Part shown: positions 1 to 5,522 of the stretch, piece by piece
Position numbering within the stretch: position 1 is the first letter of the stretch
Layout of the letters: every line of letters begins with the position of its first letter
From: Thermoplasmata archaeon
GTDB lineage: Archaea > Thermoplasmatota > Thermoplasmata > Lutacidiplasmatales > UBA184
Direction of reading: 5' to 3'
Assembly (NCBI GenBank): GCA_030043865.1
Contig: JASHWZ010000209.1
Coordinates: forward strand, 1 to 5,522
DNA: 5,522 bases
Position numbers and translations under genes: made by a program
The notes under the pieces: model-generated
Told to the model about the DNA's origin: nothing
The model's input: the letters and a program-made list of their open reading frames with translations, nothing else
Database searches by the model: none

Positions 1-270
1 GACGAGCTCGAGTGAGTCGTCGAGCCGCACCGGCAGGTCCTTCGCGCTGTGCACCGCCAGGTCGACCTCCCCCCGGCGGAGCGCCCGGTCGATGGCGTCG
101 GTGAAATCCGGCGAGGTGCCCACCGCCCGGTCCCGGTCGCCGCTCGTGTCGATCGGATGCACCGTGAACGCGACGCCCGGCGCGTTCCGCGCGAGTCGGT
201 GGAGCACGAGGTCCGTCTGGGCCCGGGCGAGCGGACTCCGCCGGGTCCCGACCCGGAACCGGTCGGTCAC
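1..270 (-). CDS. hemC: Hydroxymethylbilane synthase (porphobilinogen deaminase), N-terminal part, cut by window edge
   Basis: Cytosolic enzyme that polymerises four porphobilinogen units into hydroxymethylbilane, on a dipyrromethane cofactor, in tetrapyrrole synthesis. Translating the minus strand from GTG at 270 gives 90 residues that run off the window; the family is usually about 300 residues, so domain 1 is only partly visible. Recognisable motifs are GTRRSPLARAQ (residues 8-18), the TSGDRDR segment (42-48) and GEVDLAVHSAKDLP (67-80), which holds the catalytic Asp (D78) and its neighbouring Lys (K77). Oddity: the usual GGKGLFxKE active-site loop is replaced by GTSPDFTDA (51-59), so the loop lysine is missing. 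The GTG overlaps the hemA stop by four bases (GTGA), which supports this start and suggests translational coupling. The family is near certain. Whether the enzyme is standard or a divergent subtype is less sure. Confidence 0.92.
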   Translation of the reverse strand, partial: MTDRFRVGTRRSPLARAQTDLVLHRLARNAPGVAFTVHPIDTSGDRDRAVGTSPDFTDAIDRALRRGEVDLAVHSAKDLPVRLDDSLELV

Positions 271-1541
271 GGCTCGGCCGGATTCGGCAGCAAGAGCCGC
301 GCCGCGAAGCGCCGCCGCGCATCACCATCGGCGCCCGGCGGTAGGGCGCGGATCCGTTCGGACGGCCCGCGCAGCAACCGATCGACCAGTCGCCGAGTGA
401 GCCGCTCCACCGCGAGCTCCTGCTCGGTGTCCAGGGGACCGAGGAACCGGCGGGCTTCGGCGAGCTCGGCCTGGCGTACCGCTTCCGCGGCCCGTCGGAC
501 GGAGTCGACCCAGGGCTCCTCGAGACGTCGTGCGAGCCGGTCGGCGCACTCCTCGGCGAGCCGCGCAACGCGCTCGTCGTCCCCGTCGAGCTGCGCGGGG
601 CGGGGTGCGAGCGCGTGGAGCTCCTCCAGGTCGATCAGCCGGACCCCCGGCCGTCCCCGAACGTCCGGGTCGATGTTCCGGGGAACGCCGAGGTCCACGA
701 GCAGCATCGGACGCCCGGTGGGGAGGTCGGCGGCGCGCAGCCCGCGATGACCGAACTTGGCGGCCGTGACGACCGCGTCGGCGGTGTCGAGTTCGGAGAG
801 CATCCGATCGAGCGGCACGGCGACAGCGCCGGTGGCGCGGAGGAAGTCGTCGTCGGGCGGCCGGCGGTGATAGACGATCGTGGTTTTGGCGTACGGGGCG
901 ACCGCTTCCACGACCTGGCGGCCGACGGTCCCGGACCCGACGACGAGCACCCGGGGTCGCGTTGGTCCGGCGAGCCCGAGCAATCGGTCCGCCGCGATCG
1001 CCGCGATCGAACGCGACGACGGGACCGAGGGGTCGACCGTTTCGGCGCCGTCCGCGGCCGCGAGCAACAGGGTTCGGAGCACCGGCCGGGGGTGCCGACT
1101 TGCCACCGCCGCGCCGGCCGCTCGGACCTGGTGTCGCACTTCCCCTTCACCGACCGCCAGGGACTCCCGGCCCGCCGCGACCCGGAAGAGGTGGCGCACG
1201 GCGGCCCGGCCCTCGCGTCGGCGCCACGCGTCGCGCCGCCCGGGGAGGATCTCTCGCCACCGTTCGGTTTCGGAGAGGCTCCGCGCCAGGATCAGCAGCT
1301 CGACCCGGTGGCAGGTGGACAGCAGCACCGCCTCTTCCGTCGCGGCGAAGCGAGTGAACCATTCGGCCACCCGAGCGCGGGTCAGCGCTTGGGTCACTTC
1401 CTCTAACGCGTCGAGCCCGGCGGTCGCGAGGCTGAACTCGAGGTCGACCAGGACGAGCGGCGCCGGCTCGGGGTCGCCGTCCGCCACTTCCAATGGCGCC
1501 GGCCACGCCGCGGTCGCCTGATCGATCGGGGTGGACGCCAT
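267..1541 (-). CDS. hemA: Glutamyl-tRNA reductase
   Basis: Reduces glutamyl-tRNA(Glu) with NADPH to glutamate-1-semialdehyde, the first committed step of C5-pathway heme, siroheme or cobamide synthesis. At 424 residues it has the usual family length. The catalytic domain has LSTCHRVELL around C77, the expected thioester nucleophile, followed by RHLFRVAAG (116-124, with H117) and VGEGEVRHQV (130-139). The NADPH domain has VLVVGSGTVGRQV (198-210) and DLGVPRNIDPDV (283-294). A helical C-terminal dimerisation region fills about residue 305 to the end. Oddities: the normally invariant TCNR reads TCHR, and the basic KRVRTET stretch of the family reads AADGAET (162-168). Start ATG at 1541 is preceded by GAGG seven bases upstream, a plausible ribosome binding site. 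A 121-base gap separates it from the VOC gene upstream; hemC follows with overlap. Family assignment is firm. Confidence 0.96.
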   Translation of the reverse strand: MASTPIDQATAAWPAPLEVADGDPEPAPLVLVDLEFSLATAGLDALEEVTQALTRARVAEWFTRFAATEEAVLLSTCHRVELLILARSLSETERWREILPGRRDAWRRREGRAAVRHLFRVAAGRESLAVGEGEVRHQVRAAGAAVASRHPRPVLRTLLLAAADGAETVDPSVPSSRSIAAIAADRLLGLAGPTRPRVLVVGSGTVGRQVVEAVAPYAKTTIVYHRRPPDDDFLRATGAVAVPLDRMLSELDTADAVVTAAKFGHRGLRAADLPTGRPMLLVDLGVPRNIDPDVRGRPGVRLIDLEELHALAPRPAQLDGDDERVARLAEECADRLARRLEEPWVDSVRRAAEAVRQAELAEARRFLGPLDTEQELAVERLTRRLVDRLLRGPSERIRALPPGADGDARRRFAARLLLPNPAEP

Positions 1542-1662
1542 GGCACCGCCTCGGGCCGCGGTTGGAATCGCGGCCTCGCTTTATCCGCCGATGTACGAAC
1601 CACGAAGTCGCCGGTGTTCGTCCCCGTAGAGGTGCCGTGGGGGCCGGCTCCGGCAGGTGGTG
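1542..1662 (-). promoter_or_regulatory. Gap upstream of hemA with possible promoter and ribosome binding site
   Basis: Read on the minus strand, this 121-base gap between the VOC stop and the hemA start contains one AT-richer patch, GGATAAAGC, about 41 bases before the hemA ATG. It also has GAGG seven bases before the ATG. If the patch is an archaeal TATA-like element, transcription would start roughly 15 bases before the ATG, leaving room for the GAGG to act as a Shine-Dalgarno site. Just after the VOC stop there is a short GC palindrome (GCCGGAGCCGGC) with no T run, too weak to call a terminator. It stays open whether hemA has its own promoter or is read from the hemerythrin promoter. Confidence 0.3.
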
Positions 1663-2115
1663 TTAGACGGTCGGTCGGCGGGCCGAGCGTTTGCGCGGCT
1701 TCCGATGCATCCACGGAACGAAGGAGATGCCGACGATGACCCCATCCTTCGACTGGAGTCGAGCGACGGTCTGACCCCAGGGGTCCGTCCGCGCGGGGTG
1801 CAGCAAGCGGTGCCCGGCCGCCTCGAGCTCTCGGGCGGCGGCCTCGACGTCGGGGGGCCGGGACATCTCGAACTCGATGAACATCTGGGGCACCGGCCGG
1901 TTCGCGGGCCACCGCGCGGTCCCGAAACACGTTCGCGCGGCGTCCGAAAGGGGCCAGACGCCGAAGTATCGCCCGCCGCCCAACTTCGTGCTGAAGAGGA
2001 ACCGGGTGCGGGGGGCCTGGCGCAGCGGAAGTCCGAGCGTCCGGACGTACAGCGCCCGACCGTCCGCCAGGTTGCTCGTGATCAGACCAATCGCACCGAT
2101 GAACCGCGGACGCAT
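1663..2115 (-). CDS. VOC-superfamily (glyoxalase / bleomycin-resistance fold) protein of unknown substrate
   Basis: A 150-residue protein of the vicinal oxygen chelate fold, which includes glyoxalase I, extradiol dioxygenases and antibiotic-binding proteins. The first beta-alpha-beta module is visible at IGLITSNLADGRALYVRTLGLPL (residues 9-31, paired here with the usual 'strand, helix, LGLP' pattern). The second module has MFIEFEM (78-84), a helix with VEAAARELEAAGH (90-102), and WGQTVARLQSKDG (113-125), equivalent to the common GQxxxRxxDPDG motif. The usual metal-ligand Glu after this motif is Gly (VGI, 128-130), and no His sits in the first strand, so classical metal-dependent glyoxalase chemistry looks unlikely. 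The last 18 residues are very basic. The start is set to ATG at 2115 because the fold begins right after it; the open frame continues upstream but only through the hemerythrin gene. It lies 29 bases after the hemerythrin-like gene, probably one transcript. Substrate unknown. Confidence 0.82.
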   Translation of the reverse strand: MRPRFIGAIGLITSNLADGRALYVRTLGLPLRQAPRTRFLFSTKLGGGRYFGVWPLSDAARTCFGTARWPANRPVPQMFIEFEMSRPPDVEAAARELEAAGHRLLHPARTDPWGQTVARLQSKDGVIVGISFVPWMHRKPRKRSARRPTV

Positions 2116-2144
2116 CCTCGTTCCGAGGTTCCGGTGTCCGCCGG

Positions 2145-2843
2145 TCACAGACCGATTCGGGCGGTGACCTCGGCCCACCGCGCGGGCTCGACCTTGCTCG
2201 CGCACAGCTCCGTGACGGCCTGGAAGAACGGGGGCGGCGCGCCTTGGCGGACCGTCGCGAGGAGGTCCGTCAGCTCGGTGACGTTCAGCGACGAGACCAT
2301 CCATCCGAGGATGAAGAACAGCTGGTCCCGGGGCATCTGCCCGATGATCCGCCCGCGCATCCCGAGCATCTGCTCGTCGGTGAACCGCTGCTGCATCGCC
2401 GGGACGAGCTCCGTGTCCTCTCGGTTCATGTGGGCGAGGTACGCCGCGAACAGCTCGTTCGCGTCCTGGTTCAGCCGGATCCCCGCCGAGACGCGCTCGT
2501 CCGCGGAGCCGAGCTTTAGGAGCGCGTGCGCCCGCTCGGCGATCGCGAGCTCTTGCCGCGTCAGGGCATGATGCTCTTCGATCAGCTGACCCACGAGACC
2601 TCCGTCCGTCCGGGCGGCCGAAGGAAAGATTACCGTCTCCTCGTCGGTCGCGTGCTGACTGAGGACGCACAGAACACAGCCGGCGGACCGCGCGGCGGCG
2701 AAGTTGTTCTCGAGGTCGGTCACGAGCGCGGTCGATACGGCCACGTTCGCGAAGTCGTTCGTTTGCAGCCGAGTCGATAGGCCGTAGATCATCGAGCGGA
2801 GCGCTTTGTGGATGGGCGTGAACAGGTCCTCCTTTGCCGGCAT
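2145..2843 (-). CDS. Hemerythrin-like (HHE) domain protein
   Basis: A 232-residue soluble protein predicted to fold as a four-helix bundle with a non-heme di-iron site that binds O2, NO or other small ligands, or handles iron. The candidate ligand pattern matches the HHE cation-binding family: H12 in IHKALR, H64 with E68 in QHATDEE, H91 or H92 in EEHHAL, and H138 with E142 in AHMNRED. Residues 155-232 are helical, without further ligand motifs. Oddity: C56 and C59 form a CXXC five residues before H64, which could act as a redox pair. No signal peptide or membrane segment is seen. The open frame extends upstream to 3125, but that part is Arg/Pro-rich with no recognisable domain, so ATG at 2843 is preferred. 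A TATA-like hexamer 26.5 bases upstream of this ATG supports it. The VOC gene follows 29 bases downstream. Function could be oxygen or NO sensing, storage or iron-centre repair; the sequence does not decide. Confidence 0.82.
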   Translation of the reverse strand: MPAKEDLFTPIHKALRSMIYGLSTRLQTNDFANVAVSTALVTDLENNFAAARSAGCVLCVLSQHATDEETVIFPSAARTDGGLVGQLIEEHHALTRQELAIAERAHALLKLGSADERVSAGIRLNQDANELFAAYLAHMNREDTELVPAMQQRFTDEQMLGMRGRIIGQMPRDQLFFILGWMVSSLNVTELTDLLATVRQGAPPPFFQAVTELCASKVEPARWAEVTARIGL

Positions 2844-2866
2844 TCCTCCCCGAGAGCGGCTCGTCG

Positions 2867-2872
2867 CATATG
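2867..2872 (-). promoter_or_regulatory. TATA-like element for the hemerythrin-like gene
   Basis: CATATG is the only AT-rich hexamer near the start and is centred 26.5 bases upstream of the ATG at 2843. This is the archaeal TATA-box distance from a transcription start, so the mRNA would begin at or within a base or two of the ATG and be leaderless. A GGGGAGGA sits directly against the ATG, too close for a normal Shine-Dalgarno spacing, which agrees with leaderless initiation. This is inferred from spacing and composition only. Confidence 0.4.
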
Positions 2873-3134
2873 GACCCTTCGGGGACGGCGATTTCGACGC
2901 GACCCGGACCCTGTTCGCAACCCGACCGAACGGCTGCCGAGGTCGAACACCCTCCGAGTCTCTGGGCGGTCGGCGACGACCCCCCTCCGGTATGGCGACG
3001 CGCGTGGAACCTGATCGCGGCACCAGCGGCCCTCGACCTGCGACCTTCCCGGCCCGGTTGTCGAGAGGGGGCCGTGCGAGGTACCGCATGTGCAAGGTCG
3101 CCCGTCTACGGCGCGGTTCTTCCACGGGACGGGC

Positions 3135-3140
3135 TTTAAT
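3135..3140 (+). promoter_or_regulatory. TATA-like element for the cyclase gene
   Basis: TTTAAT stands out in GC-rich surroundings and is centred 26.5 bases upstream of the GTG at 3164. The spacing fits an archaeal TATA box with a leaderless transcript starting at the GTG. No convincing Shine-Dalgarno lies before the GTG; AGGG is present but only three bases away. The sequence just upstream (GACGGGC) is not a typical purine/A-rich BRE, which weakens the call. Confidence 0.45.
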
Positions 3141-3163
3141 CTAACGAGTCGCGCTGCAGGGAC

Positions 3164-5098
3164 GTGGGCTCCACCCGGCGGCTCGCGGCCATCATGTTCA
3201 CCGACATGGTGGGGTTCACCGCGCTGAGTCAGCGGGACGAGTCGCTCTCGCTCGAGTTATTGGAGACCCAGCGAGCGATGCTCCGGCCGATTTTTCGAGA
3301 CCATAGCGGCAAGGAGGTGAAGACCATCGGAGACGGATTCCTCGTCGAGTTCCCGAACGCGCTCGAGGCCGTCCGCTGCGCCTACGAAATCCAACGAACG
3401 AGCCGGGAGGCGAACCGCTCCCGACCGGCGGATCGACAAACCCGACTTCGGGTGGGGGTCCACCTGGGCGATGTAGTCGACGCCGATGGCGACATCTCGG
3501 GGGACGCGGTCAATCTCGCCTCGCGGATCGAACCCCTCGCCGAGGCGGGCGGCGTATGTCTCACGCGGCAGGTGTACGACCAGGTGCAAAACAAGTTCGA
3601 GCTCCCGCTGACGAGCCTGGGGACTCCATCGCTCAAGAACGTGACAACCCCCGTGGAAGTGTTCAAGGTCGTGATGCCCTGGGAGGAACGGCGCGAGGAC
3701 GCGTTGCCCGAAGTCGATCGGAACCGGATCGCGATCCTGCCGCTCGCGAACTTCAGTCCGGCCCCCGGCGACGACTACTTTGCCGACGGGCTGACGGACG
3801 AGATCATCGCGACCGTGTCCGGGATCCGGGGTTTGACGGTGATCTCCCGCACCTCCTCGATGCGCTACAAGCAAACGACGAAGAGCATGACCGAGATCGG
3901 CCGCGAGCTGAAGGCCGGCAAGTTGCTCGAAGGGAGCGTACGGAAATCCGGGAATCGGGTCCGAATCACCGTCCAGTTGATCGACAGCGGGAACGACTCC
4001 CACCTCTGGTCCCAGAGCTACGACGGGAGCCTGGACGACGTGTTTGAGACCCAGTCCGATATCGCTCGAAAGATCGCGGAAGCACTGAAGCTGCCTCAGC
4101 CGCGCGTGGAGGATAGAAGCGAGAACGCTGAGGTCCTCGGTCTGTGCCTTCGCGCCCGCACGCTGTGGAACAAGCGGACGCAGGAGGCGAGCGACCAGGC
4201 GATGCTCCTCTTTGAACAGGCGTTGAAGATCGACCCGAACTCGGCTCGGGCGATCTCCGGTTTGGCCCTTTGCTACAGCTTCGCGGCTGACTACCACTGG
4301 GTGGACCGTGCGGAAGGGTACGCGAAGGCGAGGGCGTTAGCGAGTCGCGCCCTGGCCCTGGACGAGAGCGTGCCGGAGGCTCACCTCGCTTTAGCGGCCC
4401 TGTTGATGGTAGACGACTACCCGGGCGCCGAGGTGGCGCTCAAGAGAGCGCTCGCGCTCAACCCAAGTCACGCGGACGCCCACGAGTGGTACGGATGGGT
4501 CTGCCGGGGCATGGGCCGACTCGACGAAGCGCTCGAGGAATCCAAGAAGGCCTACGAGCTGGACCCACTTCCGCCCGATCGGGCCTGGCTCGTTGTGATC
4601 TCGTACTTCTACTGCGGACGCAACGACGAAGCGTCGGCCGTCTGCACTCAACTCATTCAGACGGAACCCGGCTTCCCCGATGCCTACCTGGGTCGCGCGG
4701 TACTGACGGCGATCCGGGGAGAGGACGAGGAGGCGCACCGGGCATTGAGAACGTACGTAAAACTGGCCCACGAGAAGATCAACTCGAAGAGCGTCGAAGC
4801 GCGGATCGAAGCGCATCTCGGGAACCGAGACGCCGCGTACCGAGCCATCGATGAGACGCTCGCGCTCGTCGCCGCCAGCGACTCCCCGCTGGCCCGGGCG
4901 ATGAGCTACCAGCTCAGTTTCGCCTACGCCCTCCTGGGGGACCGAGACCGATTTTTCCCGTTCGTCGAATACCTGGTCGATCACAAGTTCATGGCCCCGG
5001 AGGGACTGCTCGATCCGTCCCAGCAGAACATGGCGGGCGATCCCCGATTCGCGGCACTGCACCAACGGATTCGCGCAGCCTACGGCATTCGCGACTGA
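3164..5098 (+). CDS. Class III adenylate cyclase fused to TolB-like domain and TPR repeats
   Basis: A 644-residue cytosolic multidomain protein predicted to make cAMP from ATP. Residues 1-170 are a class III cyclase domain with every canonical residue in place. Metal-binding aspartates are D14 (FTDMVGFT) and D57 (TIGDGF). Adenine-recognising residues are K53 and D110 (GDISGD). Transition-state residues are N117 and R121 (VNLASR). The K/D pair favours ATP over GTP. Residues 187-310 form the TolB-N/FlgO-like domain often found beside cyclases and CadC-type regulators, with AILPLANFSP, FADGLTDEI, LLEGSVRKSG and HLWSQSYDG. From about 325 to 600 there are TPR helices, clear at 346-359, 385-435 and 452-468, then more degenerate. 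The C-terminus has the common DPRFAALHQRI ending. No transmembrane, DNA-binding or phosphorylation domain is seen. Start is GTG at 3164; the next ATG lies inside the first catalytic strand. The gene stands alone behind its own TATA-like element. Partner and signal are unknown. Confidence 0.94.
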   Translation: MGSTRRLAAIMFTDMVGFTALSQRDESLSLELLETQRAMLRPIFRDHSGKEVKTIGDGFLVEFPNALEAVRCAYEIQRTSREANRSRPADRQTRLRVGVHLGDVVDADGDISGDAVNLASRIEPLAEAGGVCLTRQVYDQVQNKFELPLTSLGTPSLKNVTTPVEVFKVVMPWEERREDALPEVDRNRIAILPLANFSPAPGDDYFADGLTDEIIATVSGIRGLTVISRTSSMRYKQTTKSMTEIGRELKAGKLLEGSVRKSGNRVRITVQLIDSGNDSHLWSQSYDGSLDDVFETQSDIARKIAEALKLPQPRVEDRSENAEVLGLCLRARTLWNKRTQEASDQAMLLFEQALKIDPNSARAISGLALCYSFAADYHWVDRAEGYAKARALASRALALDESVPEAHLALAALLMVDDYPGAEVALKRALALNPSHADAHEWYGWVCRGMGRLDEALEESKKAYELDPLPPDRAWLVVISYFYCGRNDEASAVCTQLIQTEPGFPDAYLGRAVLTAIRGEDEEAHRALRTYVKLAHEKINSKSVEARIEAHLGNRDAAYRAIDETLALVAASDSPLARAMSYQLSFAYALLGDRDRFFPFVEYLVDHKFMAPEGLLDPSQQNMAGDPRFAALHQRIRAAYGIRD

Positions 5099-5101
5099 GG
5101 C

Positions 5102-5126
5102 GGTGCCGATCGTCCCGGTCGGTACT
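5102..5126 (+). terminator. Possible hairpin just after the cyclase stop
   Basis: A 10-base-pair stem including three G-U pairs (5102-5111 with 5117-5126) encloses a five-base loop (GTCCC) and begins four bases after the TGA. There is no T run after it, only TCCCC-type sequence, so it is not a standard intrinsic terminator in bacteria or archaea. It may instead be a transcript-end or stability element, or a chance fold in GC-rich sequence. Confidence 0.2.
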
Positions 5127-5188
5127 CCCCTCGCCGGAACTCCGCCCGCAGCGTCAGCCGGCGAAAGCGGCCGACCTCAACGGGGGTC

Positions 5189-5194
5189 AAATAT
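5189..5194 (+). promoter_or_regulatory. TATA-like element for the DUF1330 gene
   Basis: AAATAT, within TCAAATATCG, is the only AT-rich patch between the cyclase stop and the ATG at 5224. It is centred about 32 bases upstream of that ATG, so an archaeal-type start site would give a leader of only about six bases. No Shine-Dalgarno is evident at a useful distance. The element suggests the gene has its own promoter and is not read only from the cyclase promoter. Confidence 0.35.
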
Positions 5195-5223
5195 CGCGGG
5201 AGAATCACCGCGAGTCAGCAGCT

Positions 5224-5514
5224 ATGCCCGCGTACATGGTAGGGGAAGCGGAGTGGCACGACGCCGAGGCGCGTAGGAAGTACGGAGAGGGGCACTCCGA
5301 GTTGCTCGCGAAATACGGCGGCGAGATATTGGCCGGATCCGAGGAGGTGGAGACCATCGAAGGGGACTGGAAGCCGCGGCTCCTCGCGATCTTCAAGTTC
5401 CCGTCTCTGAAGGATTTCCACGCATGGTACAGTTCAGCCGAGTACGCCCCGCGGCTCGCGCTTCGACGGGAGCACGCGGATTCGAAGATGGTCGTGTTCG
5501 AAGACGCGTGGTGA
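5224..5514 (+). CDS. DUF1330-family small protein
   Basis: A 96-residue protein matching the DUF1330 family of dimeric alpha/beta-barrel (ferredoxin-like) proteins, whose biochemical role is not settled. Visible family features are the N-terminal strand MPAYMVGEAEW (residues 1-11), a helix ending in LLAKYGGEILAG (27-38), EGDWKPRLLAIFKFPS (46-61) with the typical GDW, and WYSSAEYAP (68-76) followed by a helix and the final strand KMVVFEDAW. Length is normal for the family. ATG at 5224 is the natural start because MPAY is the usual family N-terminus. It follows the cyclase by 125 bases on the same strand, and a TATA-like element in the gap suggests separate transcription. No catalytic residues can be assigned. 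Confidence 0.9.
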   Translation: MPAYMVGEAEWHDAEARRKYGEGHSELLAKYGGEILAGSEEVETIEGDWKPRLLAIFKFPSLKDFHAWYSSAEYAPRLALRREHADSKMVVFEDAW

Positions 5515-5522
5515 TTCGCGTC

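Larger units (their letters stand above)
2844..3163. other. Divergent intergenic region between the hemerythrin-like and cyclase genes
   Basis: A 320-base stretch with no supportable gene. Both flanking genes point outward, so two promoters must lie here, and each start codon has a TATA-like hexamer at the right distance. The middle part is featureless GC-rich sequence. Open frames through it on both strands encode low-complexity Arg/Pro/Gly-rich protein with no family resemblance. I searched by eye for tRNA arms and strong hairpins and found none that hold up. A 7-base inverted repeat (GCCCGTC at 3100-3106, GACGGGC at 3128-3134) abuts the cyclase TATA-like element. Confidence 0.6.

Noticed and set aside
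615..1406. 263-residue plus-strand open frame opposite hemA
   Set aside because: It is antisense to a firmly identified gene, has low-complexity Arg/Gly/Pro-rich composition, and is a product of high GC content.
1640..1660. GC palindrome after the VOC stop as a terminator
   Set aside because: The stem is only four to five pairs and there is no T-rich tail.
1657..2571. 304-residue plus-strand open frame opposite the VOC and hemerythrin-like genes
   Set aside because: It spans two real genes in antisense, with no recognisable domain and Ser/Arg-rich composition; a GC-driven shadow frame.
2922..2973. CCGACCG / CGGTCGG 7-base inverted repeat in the divergent region
   Set aside because: It has a long spacer and does not extend on either side; it is expected by chance in this base composition and sits far from both TATA-like elements.
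2844..3125. N-terminal extension of the hemerythrin-like frame up to 3125
   Set aside because: The extra 94 residues are Arg/Pro-rich with no domain, and the family ligand pattern begins right after the ATG at 2843. A TATA-like element lies inside the extension at the right distance from that ATG.
3090..3145. Possible tRNA suggested by GGTTC and an SSTGRA-like shadow translation
   Set aside because: GGTTCTTCCA does not fit the GGTTCRANYCC T-loop, and no matching acceptor, D or anticodon arms could be found around it.
3257..4297. 346-residue minus-strand open frame inside the cyclase gene
   Set aside because: Its translation follows codon positions of the cyclase in reverse and has no family resemblance, whereas the plus-strand cyclase has every expected motif.

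Overview
This GC-rich window (about two thirds G+C by eye) holds six protein genes in two divergent groups. Leftward, from position 2843 down to 1, are a hemerythrin-like di-iron protein, a VOC-superfamily protein, glutamyl-tRNA reductase (hemA) and the 5' part of hydroxymethylbilane synthase (hemC), which is cut by the window edge. Rightward, from 3164 to the end, are a 644-residue class III adenylate cyclase fused to a TolB-like domain and TPR repeats, then a small DUF1330-family protein. No RNA gene, mobile element or CRISPR array was recognised.

The organism is most simply read as a high-GC archaeon, possibly a Thermoplasmatota-like lineage, though a bacterium cannot be excluded. The main evidence is in the 320-base divergent intergenic region. 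Each of the two outward-facing start codons has an AT-rich hexamer (CATATG and TTTAAT) centred 26.5 bases upstream. That is the distance expected of an archaeal TATA box serving a leaderless mRNA. The start at 5224 also has an AT-rich element (AAATAT) about 32 bases upstream. The C5-pathway enzyme GluTR fits archaea and most bacteria alike. The lineage assignment is an inference and needs a phylogeny.

Region by region: 1-1541 carries the first dedicated steps of tetrapyrrole synthesis, with hemA and hemC overlapping by four bases (GTGA) and so probably translationally coupled. Both enzymes keep their main catalytic residues but are divergent in normally conserved stretches. Region 1663-2843 carries the VOC and hemerythrin-like genes, 29 bases apart and probably co-transcribed; they may read on into hemA across a 121-base gap. 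Region 2844-3163 is the divergent promoter region. Region 3164-5098 is the cyclase, with all six canonical class III catalytic residues and no membrane segment. Region 5224-5514 is the DUF1330 gene.

A possible functional link is that a di-iron O2/NO/redox-binding protein is made with heme-precursor enzymes, while cAMP made by the divergent cyclase reports some cytosolic state through its TPR and TolB-like domains. This is speculative. The genes are individually of known families, and nothing here amounts to a clearly new system. The points most worth a second look are a CXXC motif beside the iron site of the hemerythrin, the altered active-site loop of HemC, the TCHR variant in HemA, and the cyclase fusion.
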